In this document: piece by piece, positions 33,251 to 42,974 of the stretch
Position numbering within the stretch: position 1 is the first letter of the stretch
Layout: each line of letters starts with the position of its first letter
Assembly (NCBI RefSeq): GCF_000698595.1
Contig: NZ_JFHC01000035.1
Span: forward strand, 19,727 to 83,726
Length of the DNA: 64,000 nt
Direction: 5' to 3'
Source: Caballeronia glathei
Lineage (GTDB): Bacteria > Pseudomonadota > Gammaproteobacteria > Burkholderiales > Burkholderiaceae
Program-made: the position numbers and the translations under genes
The notes under the pieces: generated by a model
The model's input: only the letters and a program-made list of their open reading frames with translations
Told to the model about the DNA's origin: nothing
The model's database searches: none

Positions 33251-34732
33251 TTATCGGCGTCGGATAGCTTTCCTGAGTTCGCCGGCGACAAACGGGATGA
33301 ACGTGTTGGCAACATCGGGGAAGCTCAAAATGTTGGCCTCGGTGACCTGAGCGGGCTTGAGATTTTGACGTTCAATCGCACGAATGCCCATAGTGCTTGA
33401 CGCGACAAACTTGCGCACCAGTTCTTCGCGTCGATTCATATCCGCTTCGTCAAAGGATTTCCGCGCCAAGCGAAGCTCTTCTTGCCGACGGTGCTCATGC
33501 GCGGCGGTTGCGGCCGCAACACTGGCTTCGACAGCCTTTTGCCTTTCAGACTTGGCTTCCTGTTGAATTGTCGCCGCTCCGACCAACTGTGCCTGAATCA
33601 ACTCAATTTGTTTATCGGCTTCTGAGACGCGGTAATTGTCTGAAAGGGCCTTCATCATGTATCCCGCAGCCGTTTTGATCTTCTCTCCCTGCCGTATTTT
33701 CCACCGTGTGTATTCGATGGCTTGCTGAATGCGCTCATCAGTCCACACAGCGCGGTTCTGGGCGATTCGCTCAAACTGGCTGTCGGATAGTGCGAATTCT
33801 TTTTGGAGCGTCATAAAGAGCGCTACCGAGTTGAGCATGTCCGCTTTGGTCGCTACAGCGGCTTCTTTGCGCTTCAACCTGAAGCGAATCTGATCTTTCT
33901 TTCGGGAACCGGGTGTGCCGGCTCGCGTCTCGTACGAGAGCTCAATGTCGGACAGTTCGTTGATCTGGCTGACCGCTGGCTCGAGGTAGTCGCGCTTGAA
34001 GTACTTGAATTCGGCGTTGTTCGCCCACGACTTCCCCGGCAGATTTCGAACCAGGTCCAGGGACAACCAGTCCGTAACCCCATTAGGCACGGACGGTAAG
34101 ACATGGTCGTAAATGCCTCGGGCATAGATGAGCGTAAATCTCGAGGTTACCAGCAGGCTGGTCCAGTAGGAGTTCTCTGGGTCCTTGATGAGCCGCTGTA
34201 GCTCGACTGGTACTCGAAACCGAATGCGGCCGTTCCTCACGCTGACTCGGCCTATCAACTCCAGCCAATCCCCTTCTTCGTCAACAACCGTCACGTTCAG
34301 GTCATCACGCGCAGCACTGAGCTTTTCTTCGCCGGGCTCCGACGGCTCCGCTAGCATCCGGCCTGCTGAGTCAACCGCCACGACTGGTGCGCTCATCACT
34401 TCAAGCATGGACGATTTAACGCTGCGAATGACACTGGAGAAATGTTTCTTATTCCTGCTGTCATAGCGCATCAGCCATTTGAAGAAGCTGAGCGTCACGT
34501 CATAGTGATCCTGGATTTCAGGGTCCTGCGCCACGATGAAGTACGCGGCATCAACAAAGCGTCTAGCGGAAAGACCTAAACCGACAATGCGGGCAAAAAC
34601 GCGGTTTTTTTGGTAGCCAATATCTTTATCAGGGGCAGCTTCGTCGATAGACCTTTGTGCCGGCGCCATCTCGACGAAGAGGTCGAGCGCGAATTGAAGG
34701 GGCGTCACTCGCCGGTCTACACTGCTGGACAT
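33251..34732 (-). CDS. rep: replication initiator protein (Rep_3-like)
   Basis: 493 residues from the ATG at 34732. The first domain ('TPLQFALDLFVEMAPAQRSI', 'FFKWLMRYDSRNKKHFSSVI') and second domain ('FTLIYARGIYDHVLPSVPNG', 'LVRNLPGKSWANNAEFKYFK') match the two winged-helix parts of iteron-binding Rep proteins of Burkholderiales plasmids. The C-terminal 150 residues hold a coiled coil rich in Gln/Glu/Ala ('QQEAKSERQKAVEASVAAAT') not seen in small Rep proteins. Iterons with the motif TCTCACCTTT lie directly upstream. This is the likely initiator of the replicon. Confidence 0.8.
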   Translation of the reverse strand: MSSSVDRRVTPLQFALDLFVEMAPAQRSIDEAAPDKDIGYQKNRVFARIVGLGLSARRFVDAAYFIVAQDPEIQDHYDVTLSFFKWLMRYDSRNKKHFSSVIRSVKSSMLEVMSAPVVAVDSAGRMLAEPSEPGEEKLSAARDDLNVTVVDEEGDWLELIGRVSVRNGRIRFRVPVELQRLIKDPENSYWTSLLVTSRFTLIYARGIYDHVLPSVPNGVTDWLSLDLVRNLPGKSWANNAEFKYFKRDYLEPAVSQINELSDIELSYETRAGTPGSRKKDQIRFRLKRKEAAVATKADMLNSVALFMTLQKEFALSDSQFERIAQNRAVWTDERIQQAIEYTRWKIRQGEKIKTAAGYMMKALSDNYRVSEADKQIELIQAQLVGAATIQQEAKSERQKAVEASVAAATAAHEHRRQEELRLARKSFDEADMNRREELVRKFVASSTMGIRAIERQNLKPAQVTEANILSFPDVANTFIPFVAGELRKAIRRR

Positions 34733-34771
34733 ACCTGGTTCCCTGATGATTTCAGCAGACTGTAGGCGCAC
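34733..34771. other. rep leader
   Basis: Short leader between the rep start and the first iteron; the rep promoter probably overlaps the iterons, which would give autoregulation. Confidence 0.35.
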
Positions 34772-35069
34772 AAAGGTGAGATGTCAACACCGAACTCTCA
34801 CCTTCGAGATCTCGGCGGTCAGGGCGCACACCATCTCTCACTCCTGGCACATCAGTTCTCACCTTTCGCACCAAACGTTGCGGTCTAATCTCTTGTATTA
34901 AAAAGAAAAATCGCTCGTTGTCCACAGGCCAAAGCGATCAACTCTCACTTCTCAGAAACAATCGAATGAGATCTCACTTTTGCGCCCCGAATATCTCCCA
35001 CTGCTTACGCTAATTTCTCACCGGTGTCGCACAATTTCTCTCACCTTTGACACATTATTCCTCACCTTT
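34772..35069. other. iteron cluster, probable origin of replication
   Basis: Copies of TCTCACCTTT or close variants occur at 34796, 34836, 34857, 34943, 34972, 35016, 35039 and 35060, with one reverse copy at 34772. Between them are an AT-rich stretch (about 34892-34912) and TTGTCCACA at 34918-34926, one base off the DnaA box consensus. Iterons, an AT-rich opening region and a DnaA box beside a rep gene are the standard parts of an iteron origin. Confidence 0.8.
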
Positions 35070-35395
35070 AAAGCGTTAAGTTATTGATTCAAAACAATTC
35101 ATGCGGAGCCTGTTAGTTTGTTAGTCGGTTTCTCTTTATAAAACAACGTACACACAGGCCCTTCCAGCGATCGCGAGGTGTAGCCCTTCCGACGGCCAGC
35201 TGCGACTCAGATGCTTGGGAGGCACTGAAGGCGCATCGATGGACGCGTTCATCGCATTCCCAAATTCGTTCACCTTGTGCGCGAAGCTTCGACCAGCACA
35301 TCGTGCTTCAAACAGTGCCCATCGATCTTGCGCTGATCAATGGGTCATGACTTGTGCTGTTTCCTGTGGCAAGTGACCGACCGCTGCTGTCGACA
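35070..35395. other. no gene recognised, 326 bp
   Basis: Sequence between the iteron cluster and the first inverted-repeat pair; no convincing gene or repeat seen. Confidence 0.4.
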
Positions 35396-35471
35396 GAGGT
35401 GAGAGATTGTGTGCACGACGTTGCTAGCGTCATCGCTGACGTCATCGGGTTGCACATAATCTCTCACCTTT
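35396..35471. repeat. inverted-repeat pair A containing iteron motif
   Basis: AGGTGAGAGATTGTGTGCA (35397-35415) faces its near-perfect complement at 35452-35470 (one mismatch in 19). Each arm contains the iteron core GGTGAGA plus an extra TGCAC end that the simple iterons lack. Confidence 0.75.
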
Positions 35472-35692
35472 GGCGGCGTCGGACGGGGTTCGGTGGCAAG
35501 TCTGGCGCTGGGCTCGTCTTCAGAGCAATTGGCGAGAGCGTCCGGCGCAGTTAATCCCCGACTGCGGAGAGAAAAACGCTCCGATCATTGGGCATCGAAG
35601 CTCGTAGGGAACGAGAGCGTCAAGTTAGCGCTGCATGTGCGGCAATTCTGGAGGGTTCGCGTCGCACTCCCTATTTGAAGCCGAGTTTCAGG

Positions 35693-35782
35693 TGCACATA
35701 ATCTCTCACCATTCGGCCGAGGGCGCGTCCGCGTACACCCCTTCGTTCACCTTGGGCACTCGAAAGGTGAGAGATTTTGTGA
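35693..35782. repeat. inverted-repeat pair B containing iteron motif
   Basis: TGCACATAATCTCTCACC (35693-35710) repeats one arm of pair A exactly; an opposed arm AAAGGTGAGAGATTTTGTGA begins at 35764. The pair lies about 170 bp before parA and is a candidate rep or parA operator, possibly an incompatibility determinant. Confidence 0.7.
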
Positions 35783-35937
35783 GCCTTTCGTCGGACCTAG
35801 ACAAGCCCTCCACGGACGAATTCGAGTGAAAACAAAGAGTTACGTACACCTGTTAAGAAATAGGTATCAACGAAAGCCCGATTCTGCGTTTTTCATGTAT
35901 TCTCCGTTTAGCGCATTTTTCTAGGAAAAACTCAGAA

Positions 35938-37155
35938 ATGGCAAATGTTAGTCAACCGATGCCCATAAAGCGAACCGTGACGCTCGAGGAAATATCAGAT
36001 TTCGCGGATGTGGTCACGGACTATGCGACTGAACTGCGTGACCAAATCTTGGCACCTCGTCCCCGCAAGGCGGCGCCAGTGTTTACGACTGGAGAAATCG
36101 CTGAACTGTGCGGACTCACGCGGCAACAGGTGCAATATTTAGCGACAAAAGGCGATGGTGTTCTCCCCGAAGGGCAATCTACCGGCACCGGTCGCAGCCG
36201 TAGTCGTCTCTTCACATTGCCGGAGGCCCGTTACTGGGTACAACAGGTTTCGGATGTCTATCAAACGCCGCTAGTCGCAGGGCCGAGTGACTTCGAAGGC
36301 AAGGTGCTCGTCACATCTCAACTGAAAGGTGGGTCTGCAAAAACGACGACGACCATGTGCTTGGCTCAAGGGCTGAGCCTCCGCGGACGGAAAGTACTCG
36401 TGATTGACCTCGATCCTCAGGCTTCACTATCAGAGCTATGTGGATTGTATGCCGAGAAGGAAGTATTTCCCGATGATACGGTGCTCCCTTATATCTATGA
36501 CCAGAAGGTCGAAGGTGGCCTGCTGTCCAAAGTGCAGAAAACCTATTGGGACGGCTTGGACGTCATCCCCGCACATACAGAACTTGTCGGCGCTGAGTAT
36601 CATCTTCCGGCAATGCAGATGAAAGTGGCGGGCTTCAAATTTTGGCAGGTGCTCCGCGATGGCCTCGCGCCGTTGCGCAAGCACTATGACTACATCCTCT
36701 TGGACACGTCGCCCTCGCTCTCGTATTTGAATCTGAATGCGCTCTTGGCAGCGGACGCTATGGTTATGCCAATGGTCCCGGAGAATCTCGACTTTTTCAG
36801 CTCACTCTCGTTCTGGCGGCTTTTCTCCGACGTCGCCAAATCCTTTATTAAGTACGAAACCGACAAACAGTACGATTTCGTGTCCGTCTTATTAACGCGA
36901 GTGAACTACACCAATACTTCTGCCGCCCCCGTCGTCCGCACCTGGGCGCAGGGCGCTTATCGAAGCTGGCTAGCCCAGTTCGAAGTTCCTGCTAGTTCTG
37001 TGATGAGCTCGGGAGCGCTAGCATTCACGACCGCTTTCGATATCAGCAGCTCACACAGCCAGGCCAAGTCCTTGGCCCGCGTGAAACAGCCGCTGGTGGA
37101 CTACTGCCGGTGGATTGACGACCAATTCGTTGAACAATGGAGGCCAACAAAATGA
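35938..37155 (+). CDS. parA: ParA partition ATPase (type Ia, with N-terminal HTH)
   Basis: 405 residues. A MerR-like HTH ('FTTGEIAELCGLTRQQVQYL', about 49-68) binds DNA for autoregulation, and the ATPase has the deviant Walker A 'KGGSAKTTT' (130-138), 'VIDLDPQASLSELCG' (Walker A') and 'YDYILLDTSPSLSYLN' (Walker B). ParA dimers on the nucleoid carry ParB-parS complexes apart. The stop overlaps the parB start (ATGA). The inverted-repeat pairs upstream may be its operator. Confidence 0.93.
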   Translation: MANVSQPMPIKRTVTLEEISDFADVVTDYATELRDQILAPRPRKAAPVFTTGEIAELCGLTRQQVQYLATKGDGVLPEGQSTGTGRSRSRLFTLPEARYWVQQVSDVYQTPLVAGPSDFEGKVLVTSQLKGGSAKTTTTMCLAQGLSLRGRKVLVIDLDPQASLSELCGLYAEKEVFPDDTVLPYIYDQKVEGGLLSKVQKTYWDGLDVIPAHTELVGAEYHLPAMQMKVAGFKFWQVLRDGLAPLRKHYDYILLDTSPSLSYLNLNALLAADAMVMPMVPENLDFFSSLSFWRLFSDVAKSFIKYETDKQYDFVSVLLTRVNYTNTSAAPVVRTWAQGAYRSWLAQFEVPASSVMSSGALAFTTAFDISSSHSQAKSLARVKQPLVDYCRWIDDQFVEQWRPTK

Positions 37156-38123
37156 GCAACATTCGTGATCAGATGCTAGCGAAGACCGCAGGCCTTCGAT
37201 CCACGGAGGAAAGAACGCCGAGCGCCAGCCGCCGGGCTAACCGGACGGAGACCGCACCGGGCATGGCCGGTGCATTGGCCGCCGCCCAGTTGCGTGTACA
37301 AGAGCTGGAATCGACGGGAACGACGTCGCAGCTCTTGGTGACAGAGCTTGTGCCGAATCCTTGGCAACCGAGACGTGTATTTAACGAAGCTAAGTTGGCG
37401 GAGCTTGCAGAGTCGATTCGTGAGGTCGGGCTGATGCAACCCGTCGTTGTCCGTCGCGTCGAATCTGGATACCAGATCGTTGCAGGCGAACGGCGCTGGC
37501 GGGCGCATAAATTGTTGGGTCAGGAAAGTGTCAAGGCCGTCGTCATCGACTGCACCGACCAGGACATGGCCGTGCTAGCGCTCGTGGAAAATATTAGCCG
37601 GGATGATCTCGTTGACTACGAAGTCTCGATGTCGATACGTCGGACCGAAAAAGAGTTCCCTAGTCGAAAGCGTATGGCGGAAGCCCTAGGGATGTCGCGG
37701 TCGGGACTCTACCGGTACTTCTCCTTCGATAATCTCCCGGACTTCATCAAGAAGGACCTCGACTTGCAGCCGGCGATGCTCGGCGCAACCGCAGCGGATG
37801 AAATTGTAACGACACTTAAAAAGCATGGCGACGCTGGTCTCCGGGCCGCGGAAGAGCTTTGGCCTCAGATCTTGAAAGGTGATCTGCACCAGAGCAAGTA
37901 CGCCGCAGCCATTTCGTCGCATGCTACTAAGTCGAGAAACGGGACGGAAGCCGCCAGCCGCAGCATCGACAAATTCTTCTCGGGTAAGGCTCAAGCCGGC
38001 AATATCACCAAGGATGAAAGTAATTTCACCGTACGGATCAAGACTGGCATGCTCAGCGAGGAGCAAGAACGGGATATCCGCGAGGTCATCGGGCGTTTAT
38101 TTTCAACCCAACCTCGCACGTGA
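37152..38123 (+). CDS. parB: ParB centromere-binding protein
   Basis: 323 residues from the ATG at 37152, overlapping the parA stop by 4 bases. It has the ParB/Srx CTPase region with 'GLMQPVVVRRVESGYQIVAG' (read here as its first 20 residues) and the ERRW box, then an HTH ('SRKRMAEALGMSRSGLYRYF'), and a C-terminal dimer part ending 'EVIGRLFSTQPRT'. Two 19-bp palindromes 90 and 160 bp downstream are its likely parS sites. Confidence 0.93.
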   Translation: MSNIRDQMLAKTAGLRSTEERTPSASRRANRTETAPGMAGALAAAQLRVQELESTGTTSQLLVTELVPNPWQPRRVFNEAKLAELAESIREVGLMQPVVVRRVESGYQIVAGERRWRAHKLLGQESVKAVVIDCTDQDMAVLALVENISRDDLVDYEVSMSIRRTEKEFPSRKRMAEALGMSRSGLYRYFSFDNLPDFIKKDLDLQPAMLGATAADEIVTTLKKHGDAGLRAAEELWPQILKGDLHQSKYAAAISSHATKSRNGTEAASRSIDKFFSGKAQAGNITKDESNFTVRIKTGMLSEEQERDIREVIGRLFSTQPRT

Positions 38124-38147
38124 TTAGTCTAGATCACCTACGTCGCG

Positions 38148-38172
38148 GCCCGCTTTTTGTGCGGGCTTTTTT
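38148..38172 (+). terminator. parAB intrinsic terminator
   Basis: GCCCGC (38148-38153) and GCGGGC (38161-38166) pair around TTTTTGT, followed by T6, 25 bp after the parB stop. Confidence 0.85.
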
Positions 38173-38210
38173 GTAACCCGCGACACCCCTTAGGGCTAAT
38201 AGGCTGAAGA

Positions 38211-38229
38211 GTGTCCCGAGTCGGGACAC
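38211..38229. other. parS-like palindrome, copy 1
   Basis: GTGTCCCGAGTCGGGACAC is a perfect 9+1+9 palindrome. An identical copy lies at 38280-38298. Location just after parB and identity of copies fit a centromere cluster. Confidence 0.8.
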
Positions 38230-38279
38230 TCTGTCAAACCGAAGACTGCGCCCGATAAGCGACCCGGAGGTTTTAAAAA

Positions 38280-38298
38280 GTGTCCCGAGTCGGGACAC
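38280..38298. other. parS-like palindrome, copy 2
   Basis: Identical to the site at 38211-38229, with starts 69 bp apart. Confidence 0.8.
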
Positions 38299-38927
38299 GC
38301 AGATCTATCACCGAATGATTACGGTAGGTCCCGGTATATGCTTAAAAGCAGCCTCACGTTATCACGCAAATTGCGCGAGGGTTCCGCTGAAGCTGACGTT
38401 TTTCGGCGTCTTTGCAAAAACACATGGATCGCAATCGGCTACAAGACACAATCTTCCCCTTGATCCCCATAAACGTCTTGGTGCGCTCTTGAGCGGCCAA
38501 CGACCTCTCGCGATTAAGAGTTCGAACAGTACTGGATTGACGGCGTGGACCGCCAGGGGCTGGTCAAACCACCGATCGAGCAAGGGCTCGTCTAGGGCAT
38601 CCCGGTCTGCTCCAGAATGCCTACAGATGCCTCACGGTTGCCATGTCCTTGTGCCTTTCCTTTGATGCTAGGTCATAGCGGTAATCTGTAACGGCCCAGG
38701 CGGGGAGACGACACATATATTGATCGTGCAGAAAGGTTGGCCTTGTCAGAGATCAAATTCGAACTGGCTTCAACTTGCGAACACTCGCAAAGTCGCGTCG
38801 CGCCGTTGGCGCATTCCGGCTGGTCTTCCGCCGGGCTGAAATCGCCACCTTCAGTGACAGACCTTTCTGGCGCCGCTCCACCGTGCCAAGAACCATGGGG
38901 CTCGGCCGCGCCGCAACCAGCTCGCGA
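38299..38927. other. no gene recognised, 629 bp
   Basis: No supported gene. The right part (about 38750-38927) may contain further remnants of the broken transposase, in shifting frames too degraded to assign. Confidence 0.4.
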
Positions 38928-39533
38928 TGAGCCGCAAGACCAAGTTCAGCAGCAACTGGAAGAGGCGAACGCCCCCGTCCAGCGCATTCACACGCGCATT
39001 GGCAATGTCCGCCGCGACTACCTGCACAAGGCCACAACCACGATCAGCCAAAACCACACGATGGTGTGTATCGAGGACCTGCAGGTGAGGAACATGTCCC
39101 GGTCGGCCGCGGGCAGTACCAAAGCACCAGGCAAGAACGTTCGGTCCAACCCTGGCCTGAATAAGTTCATCCTTGACCAAGGTTGGTCCAACTTCCGGCG
39201 CCAGTTGGACTACAAGCCGGCGTGGAACGGTGGATGGCTGATCGCCGTGCAACGGCAGAACACGAGCCGGACGTGTCCGTGTTGCGACCATATCTCAGCC
39301 GAGAATCGCAGCAAGCGCGATTTGCCTGCGTGCGCTGCGGCTTCGAGGCTAACGCCGAACACGTTGGCGCAATAAACATTCTCTCTCGCGCGATGCGAGA
39401 CGAAGGGCAGGACACGGGCGACGCTTCGCATGGGTGCGCAAGCACATCCCGGATAACCTGTGGAGAGCCGGCGCAGTCGGGTCGCGCAGCGAAGCAGGAA
39501 CCCGCCGAAGCGACTCCGCAGATCAACGCATAG
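38928..39533 (+). pseudogene. TnpB/OrfB (IS200/IS605 group) remnant with frameshifts
   Basis: The translation resembles the C-terminal half of TnpB, the RNA-guided nuclease of IS605-type elements: 'MSRKTKFSSNWKR', a frame jump near 38965, 'TRIGNVRRDYLHKATTTI', the RuvC Glu region 'MVCIEDLQVRNM' and 'CPCCDHISAENR'. A second frame change near 39300 links to 'FACVRCGFEANAEHVGAINI'. The zinc finger (CPCC...CVRC) is split by the frameshift, and the last catalytic Asp of RuvC is Glu ('NAEHVG' instead of 'NADHVG'). The N-terminal half is missing or unreadable. After 39533 the usual element end ('GGAATCCCC') is present for about 15 bases and then lost. Dead. Confidence 0.75.
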
Positions 39534-40887
39534 AGCCGTAGGAATCCCCTCCCTTTCCGCCGAACGGCGGCGGCCGCAGGCCGAGGGCGGGGCGGATGGC
39601 AAGTCGACGGTTCGCGGGGGCTCTTGCGCGTATCGCACCCCGACAGTGGACGCGAGGGCGGTTTTCGCCTCCGGATGACGTCAAAACTTGTTCCCAAGTA
39701 AAAACTGAGCAAAAGATGCCGCTATTAACCATGTGGTCCGGGGCCGCCGCCGAGTTTCGCCGGTGAAGAACGAATCCGGATGCACTGAATTTACAAAGCT
39801 TCGCGCGAACTCACTTGTTCGCGCTTCCATGACTTCTGCATTCTGGTTCGTAAGGCCAACATCCTGTAGTGATTCGATTAATGGCCGAGTATCTGAACAC
39901 GTCACACAGGGCATCGGTTGCCCAGCATGAGTACCAGGCTCGGGAGGCAGATAATCACCCAATGGGCGGGGGAGGCTGCGGTCCCCCAAGGGGGCGAGCA
40001 AAGCACCTTGCCCTGCCTCAGGGTCAGAAGTCGCATCCAGACTGACTTTTGCTGTCGCTCTGGCGCGGGTCGTGTCGAGGTGGAAGGTGCACCGCGTCGA
40101 GGCCCCGTGGAACACACTCGACTTCTTGGATGAGGAAAAAAGACGTTACTAATCAATATGTTGCATAATAATCTTCACAGTGTTTCACGGGGAAAGGCAT
40201 TCCCAGTAGGACCAATGGGCATCCGGATGAGCGCGAATCGCGTCGTTGGCAATAAGCGGAGGGCGGATGCCTGAATCGTAACGTCCAATACGTATTTCGT
40301 CGCATTTGTTACTTCTCGACGAGAAGTCCGCGTCTTTCCGCGGTGCTGGTGATCTCTAACGCGACGGCGCACGCCGTACCCGCCGCTTGTGATTGCCTGA
40401 AGAGTGTTTCGAGTTGCATGATCCAAAAGAATAACTACCCGAGGATCCGGCGCAAGCTATGGGGCGCTTTAGTCGCCGTCCCATTTCGACGGTAGCTGCG
40501 GCGGACGCCTATCTCGGTGATAGCCAATCCATTGCACGAAGCGGACGCCGCATTAAGGCACCGGAAGGGCGCCTTTGGCGTCCGCGCTATCCTTTCCCGC
40601 CCCGAAGAGGGCCCTGAAAGGCGAGTTCTGTCGCGTACTGGATCAAGCAGCGCGCATCCCGAACCGGGTCGACCGATACAGCAACTGATTCAGTTAGAAC
40701 TCGACACGTTGAAAATGGTGAAACACGGATACGCGTGTTTGCCTTGGGAGCATCCTAGCTTGACATGTGGCGCGTCCGGCACGCTCCCTCAAGTCGCTTG
40801 GAGTGACGCAGGCGCTTGCTGGGTCCCTCGCGGTGACTAGACAAGATCGGGATTCGCAGTTCCGCCGGCAAAGATCAGCAAGTCGGA
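39534..40887. other. no convincing gene, 1354 bp
   Basis: Long overlapping frames on both strands with Arg/Pro-rich composition. Possibly remnants of mobile elements. An inverted region AT-rich near 40140-40180. Nothing functional recognised. Confidence 0.4.
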
Positions 40888-41055
40888 TTAACGCTTGCGC
40901 GAGCTGCTCGTGACCTCGAATCCGACAGCCGTCTTGCGGAAGCCCTTGTATTCGTCGCGGGACGAATAGTGACCAACGCACGCGATCGCGGCATCCAGCA
41001 TGATCGACGCGAGTTGCACTGGCGACATCATGCCATCGTCCCGCGTGTAAGCCAT
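40888..41055 (-). CDS. small hypothetical protein, 55 aa
   Basis: 'MAYTRDDGMMSPVQLASIML...' reads as a compact, balanced small protein ending 'SSSRKR'. The ribosome site is weak. No family recognised. Kept because its composition is unlike the neighbouring non-coding frames. Confidence 0.35.
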   Translation of the reverse strand: MAYTRDDGMMSPVQLASIMLDAAIACVGHYSSRDEYKGFRKTAVGFEVTSSSRKR

Positions 41056-41277
41056 GAACGTCTCATCGCTGGGTTTTAACCCCGGCTCGATTCACGCGCT
41101 TGTGACACAAAAGCCCGACCTGCTAGCGAGGCGCGTCTGTTCTCGCAAAATCCCGCACCGCTGACTGATCGCATTCGGCACCGATTACACTCATTGGATC
41201 TAGCGCTAGGAGTGACCCATTCAAAGGCTGCACTCCGGCAACAACGCGAACGGCTCCGCACCTTTGGAGGTAACAGT

Positions 41278-41628
41278 ATGCTGCCAGAGTCGAATCTTGA
41301 CGCCGAAGCACGCGCCGAGTTGCTGTGCTATCTCGTGGTGTCCCATTTGGTCGCGCGTGCAATGGTCGGCGAATGGCTTACAGTCGAGCAGATCTATGAA
41401 TCCGCTCGGATCTGGCTGCGCGCCAATGGTGGATCAGCGGACTGGCCCGAGCGATTACAGCTTGCTCGAATGTCTCTCGAGCTCGCACCTCGGATAGCGG
41501 TGCTTCCGTTTCCAAAAGACGAAGCGTCGCTCGGCAAACTGTTCGCCGACAGGTGGCAACTGGACTACCGGTCTGCGATCGTTCGTGGCATTTACGACGC
41601 GTGCGAGCGGGACCTGCGTGGCAGTTGA
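41278..41628 (+). CDS. hypothetical protein, 116 aa
   Basis: Start at the ATG at 41278, which has GGAGGT at good spacing. The product is helical ('ARAELLCYLVVSHLVARAMV', 'EQIYESARIWLRANG') and soluble, with no recognised motif. No neighbour within 200 bp in the same direction. Confidence 0.55.
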   Translation: MLPESNLDAEARAELLCYLVVSHLVARAMVGEWLTVEQIYESARIWLRANGGSADWPERLQLARMSLELAPRIAVLPFPKDEASLGKLFADRWQLDYRSAIVRGIYDACERDLRGS

Positions 41629-42974
41629 TGATCATCTCGCTGCCTGAGAACTTCTCCGTTGCCCGCGACAAAGTCCACGGCAATCGCGACTTGCCGTTTG
41701 CCGGTGTCGAAGTCGATGCCTCGGATATACCGGACCTTGATTCCCGAAGCGGCTTCAAAACTGATTCGTCATTCTTCGCATCGTCTTCCAGGGTTGGTTG
41801 CAGCATTCTGCCGCAACCAACCGGGCCACAGCTATCTATGCCGCGAGGCCGGGGGCCCGCATTGCCGGGCTCACGTCCGCCCCTTGAGGCCTCGCGCTAC
41901 CTATTTCGAATTCGAAAGAGGCAGTAAGTTTGGTCCCGAACCGGCTTTAGTCCCGGCTGGAAGTGGCATTTTCCGGCGGCGGCCTCACAAGCGAGTCCCA
42001 GCCTTATTCGAGGACGAGGGCCTAATACACGAGACGGCCAAACAAATAGCGGGTGCTGCAAAGAGAGATGGAGTAGATGTGTCTTTTCGCCGCGCGAAGC
42101 AGACCAATCCGAAAGGAAAACCGCGAGCAGAAATTGTCGAATTGCTGAAGGTCGAGAATCGGAACCCATTGAGACGCCCTCGCGACAGGCACGTGTCGCC
42201 GTTAGCTCTAGCGGCATCCTACGAACGGGGCAGGGCTGAGGGGAAGCAGACCTCGATCCGCGAAGCGTCGAAGGTTAAAAGCTTCGATCGCGCCATTCTC
42301 AGTAGCAATTGCTAAGTTACCCAAAGAGGTTCTTGCTATCCGAAGGCGAGAATCTTTTGCAAGTGCTCGGTGAAACGCTACTCGAACTGCAGAAGGCAAT
42401 AGGTACCGAAAGGATGAAAGCGGCTGCGCAGTCGCTGAGCGAGAAGCGTCGCGTACGTTCGACCGATGAAATGGTGGCCGCATTGGCGCGAGTTCATCAG
42501 CAGGGCGACATCAAGAGCAAAGTTCGACGGGGCGACAAGCGCCTCGTGTTCGAGTTTTACTGCGCAGTGGGGCGACGCAGGCGCCTTGCTCGCTGGTGCT
42601 GAAGAGGGCTGAAACCGCTGCTCCAAAGCTTCGTCGACACGCTGCGCCACGGCCCACGGATGCAAAAGCAGTAAGTTAAAATCGATATACTGAATCGTCC
42701 ACCCCCGCCAACCTATCGCGTCAAGCAAGGCGAAGGCGCTCACGCCGCTGGTGGCCTGGACTTCAATGGAAAGCCTGCATCAGGGCGCTGCACCACACGA
42801 TCCAAAGGTCGCCGCTCATTTCAACGTCATCGAGCCCTCCCTGAAATTCGTCTTGTCTCAAAGCAACGGCACTTCGCAACTTGGCACGCGCCGCTTAACG
42901 GCATCGCTTACTCCACTGGACCGGACGCCGTGCAATACTTGCGAATTGTCCCTGCCAGCATGCGAATAACGGTG
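41629..42974. other. no convincing gene, 1346 bp
   Basis: Several overlapping frames. The minus strand at about 41640-41740 reads 'VRYIRGIDFDTGKRQVAIAV' over a short distance, which looks protein-like, but stops flank it; it may be a gene remnant. Confidence 0.35.

Noticed and set aside
40175..40426. 84-codon minus-strand frame and a 36-codon ATG frame overlapping it
   Set aside because: Two competing frames with no motif or ribosome site; cannot support either.
41659..42315. 218-codon open frame on the plus strand
   Set aside because: No ribosome site, low-complexity composition, and other frames open at the same place.
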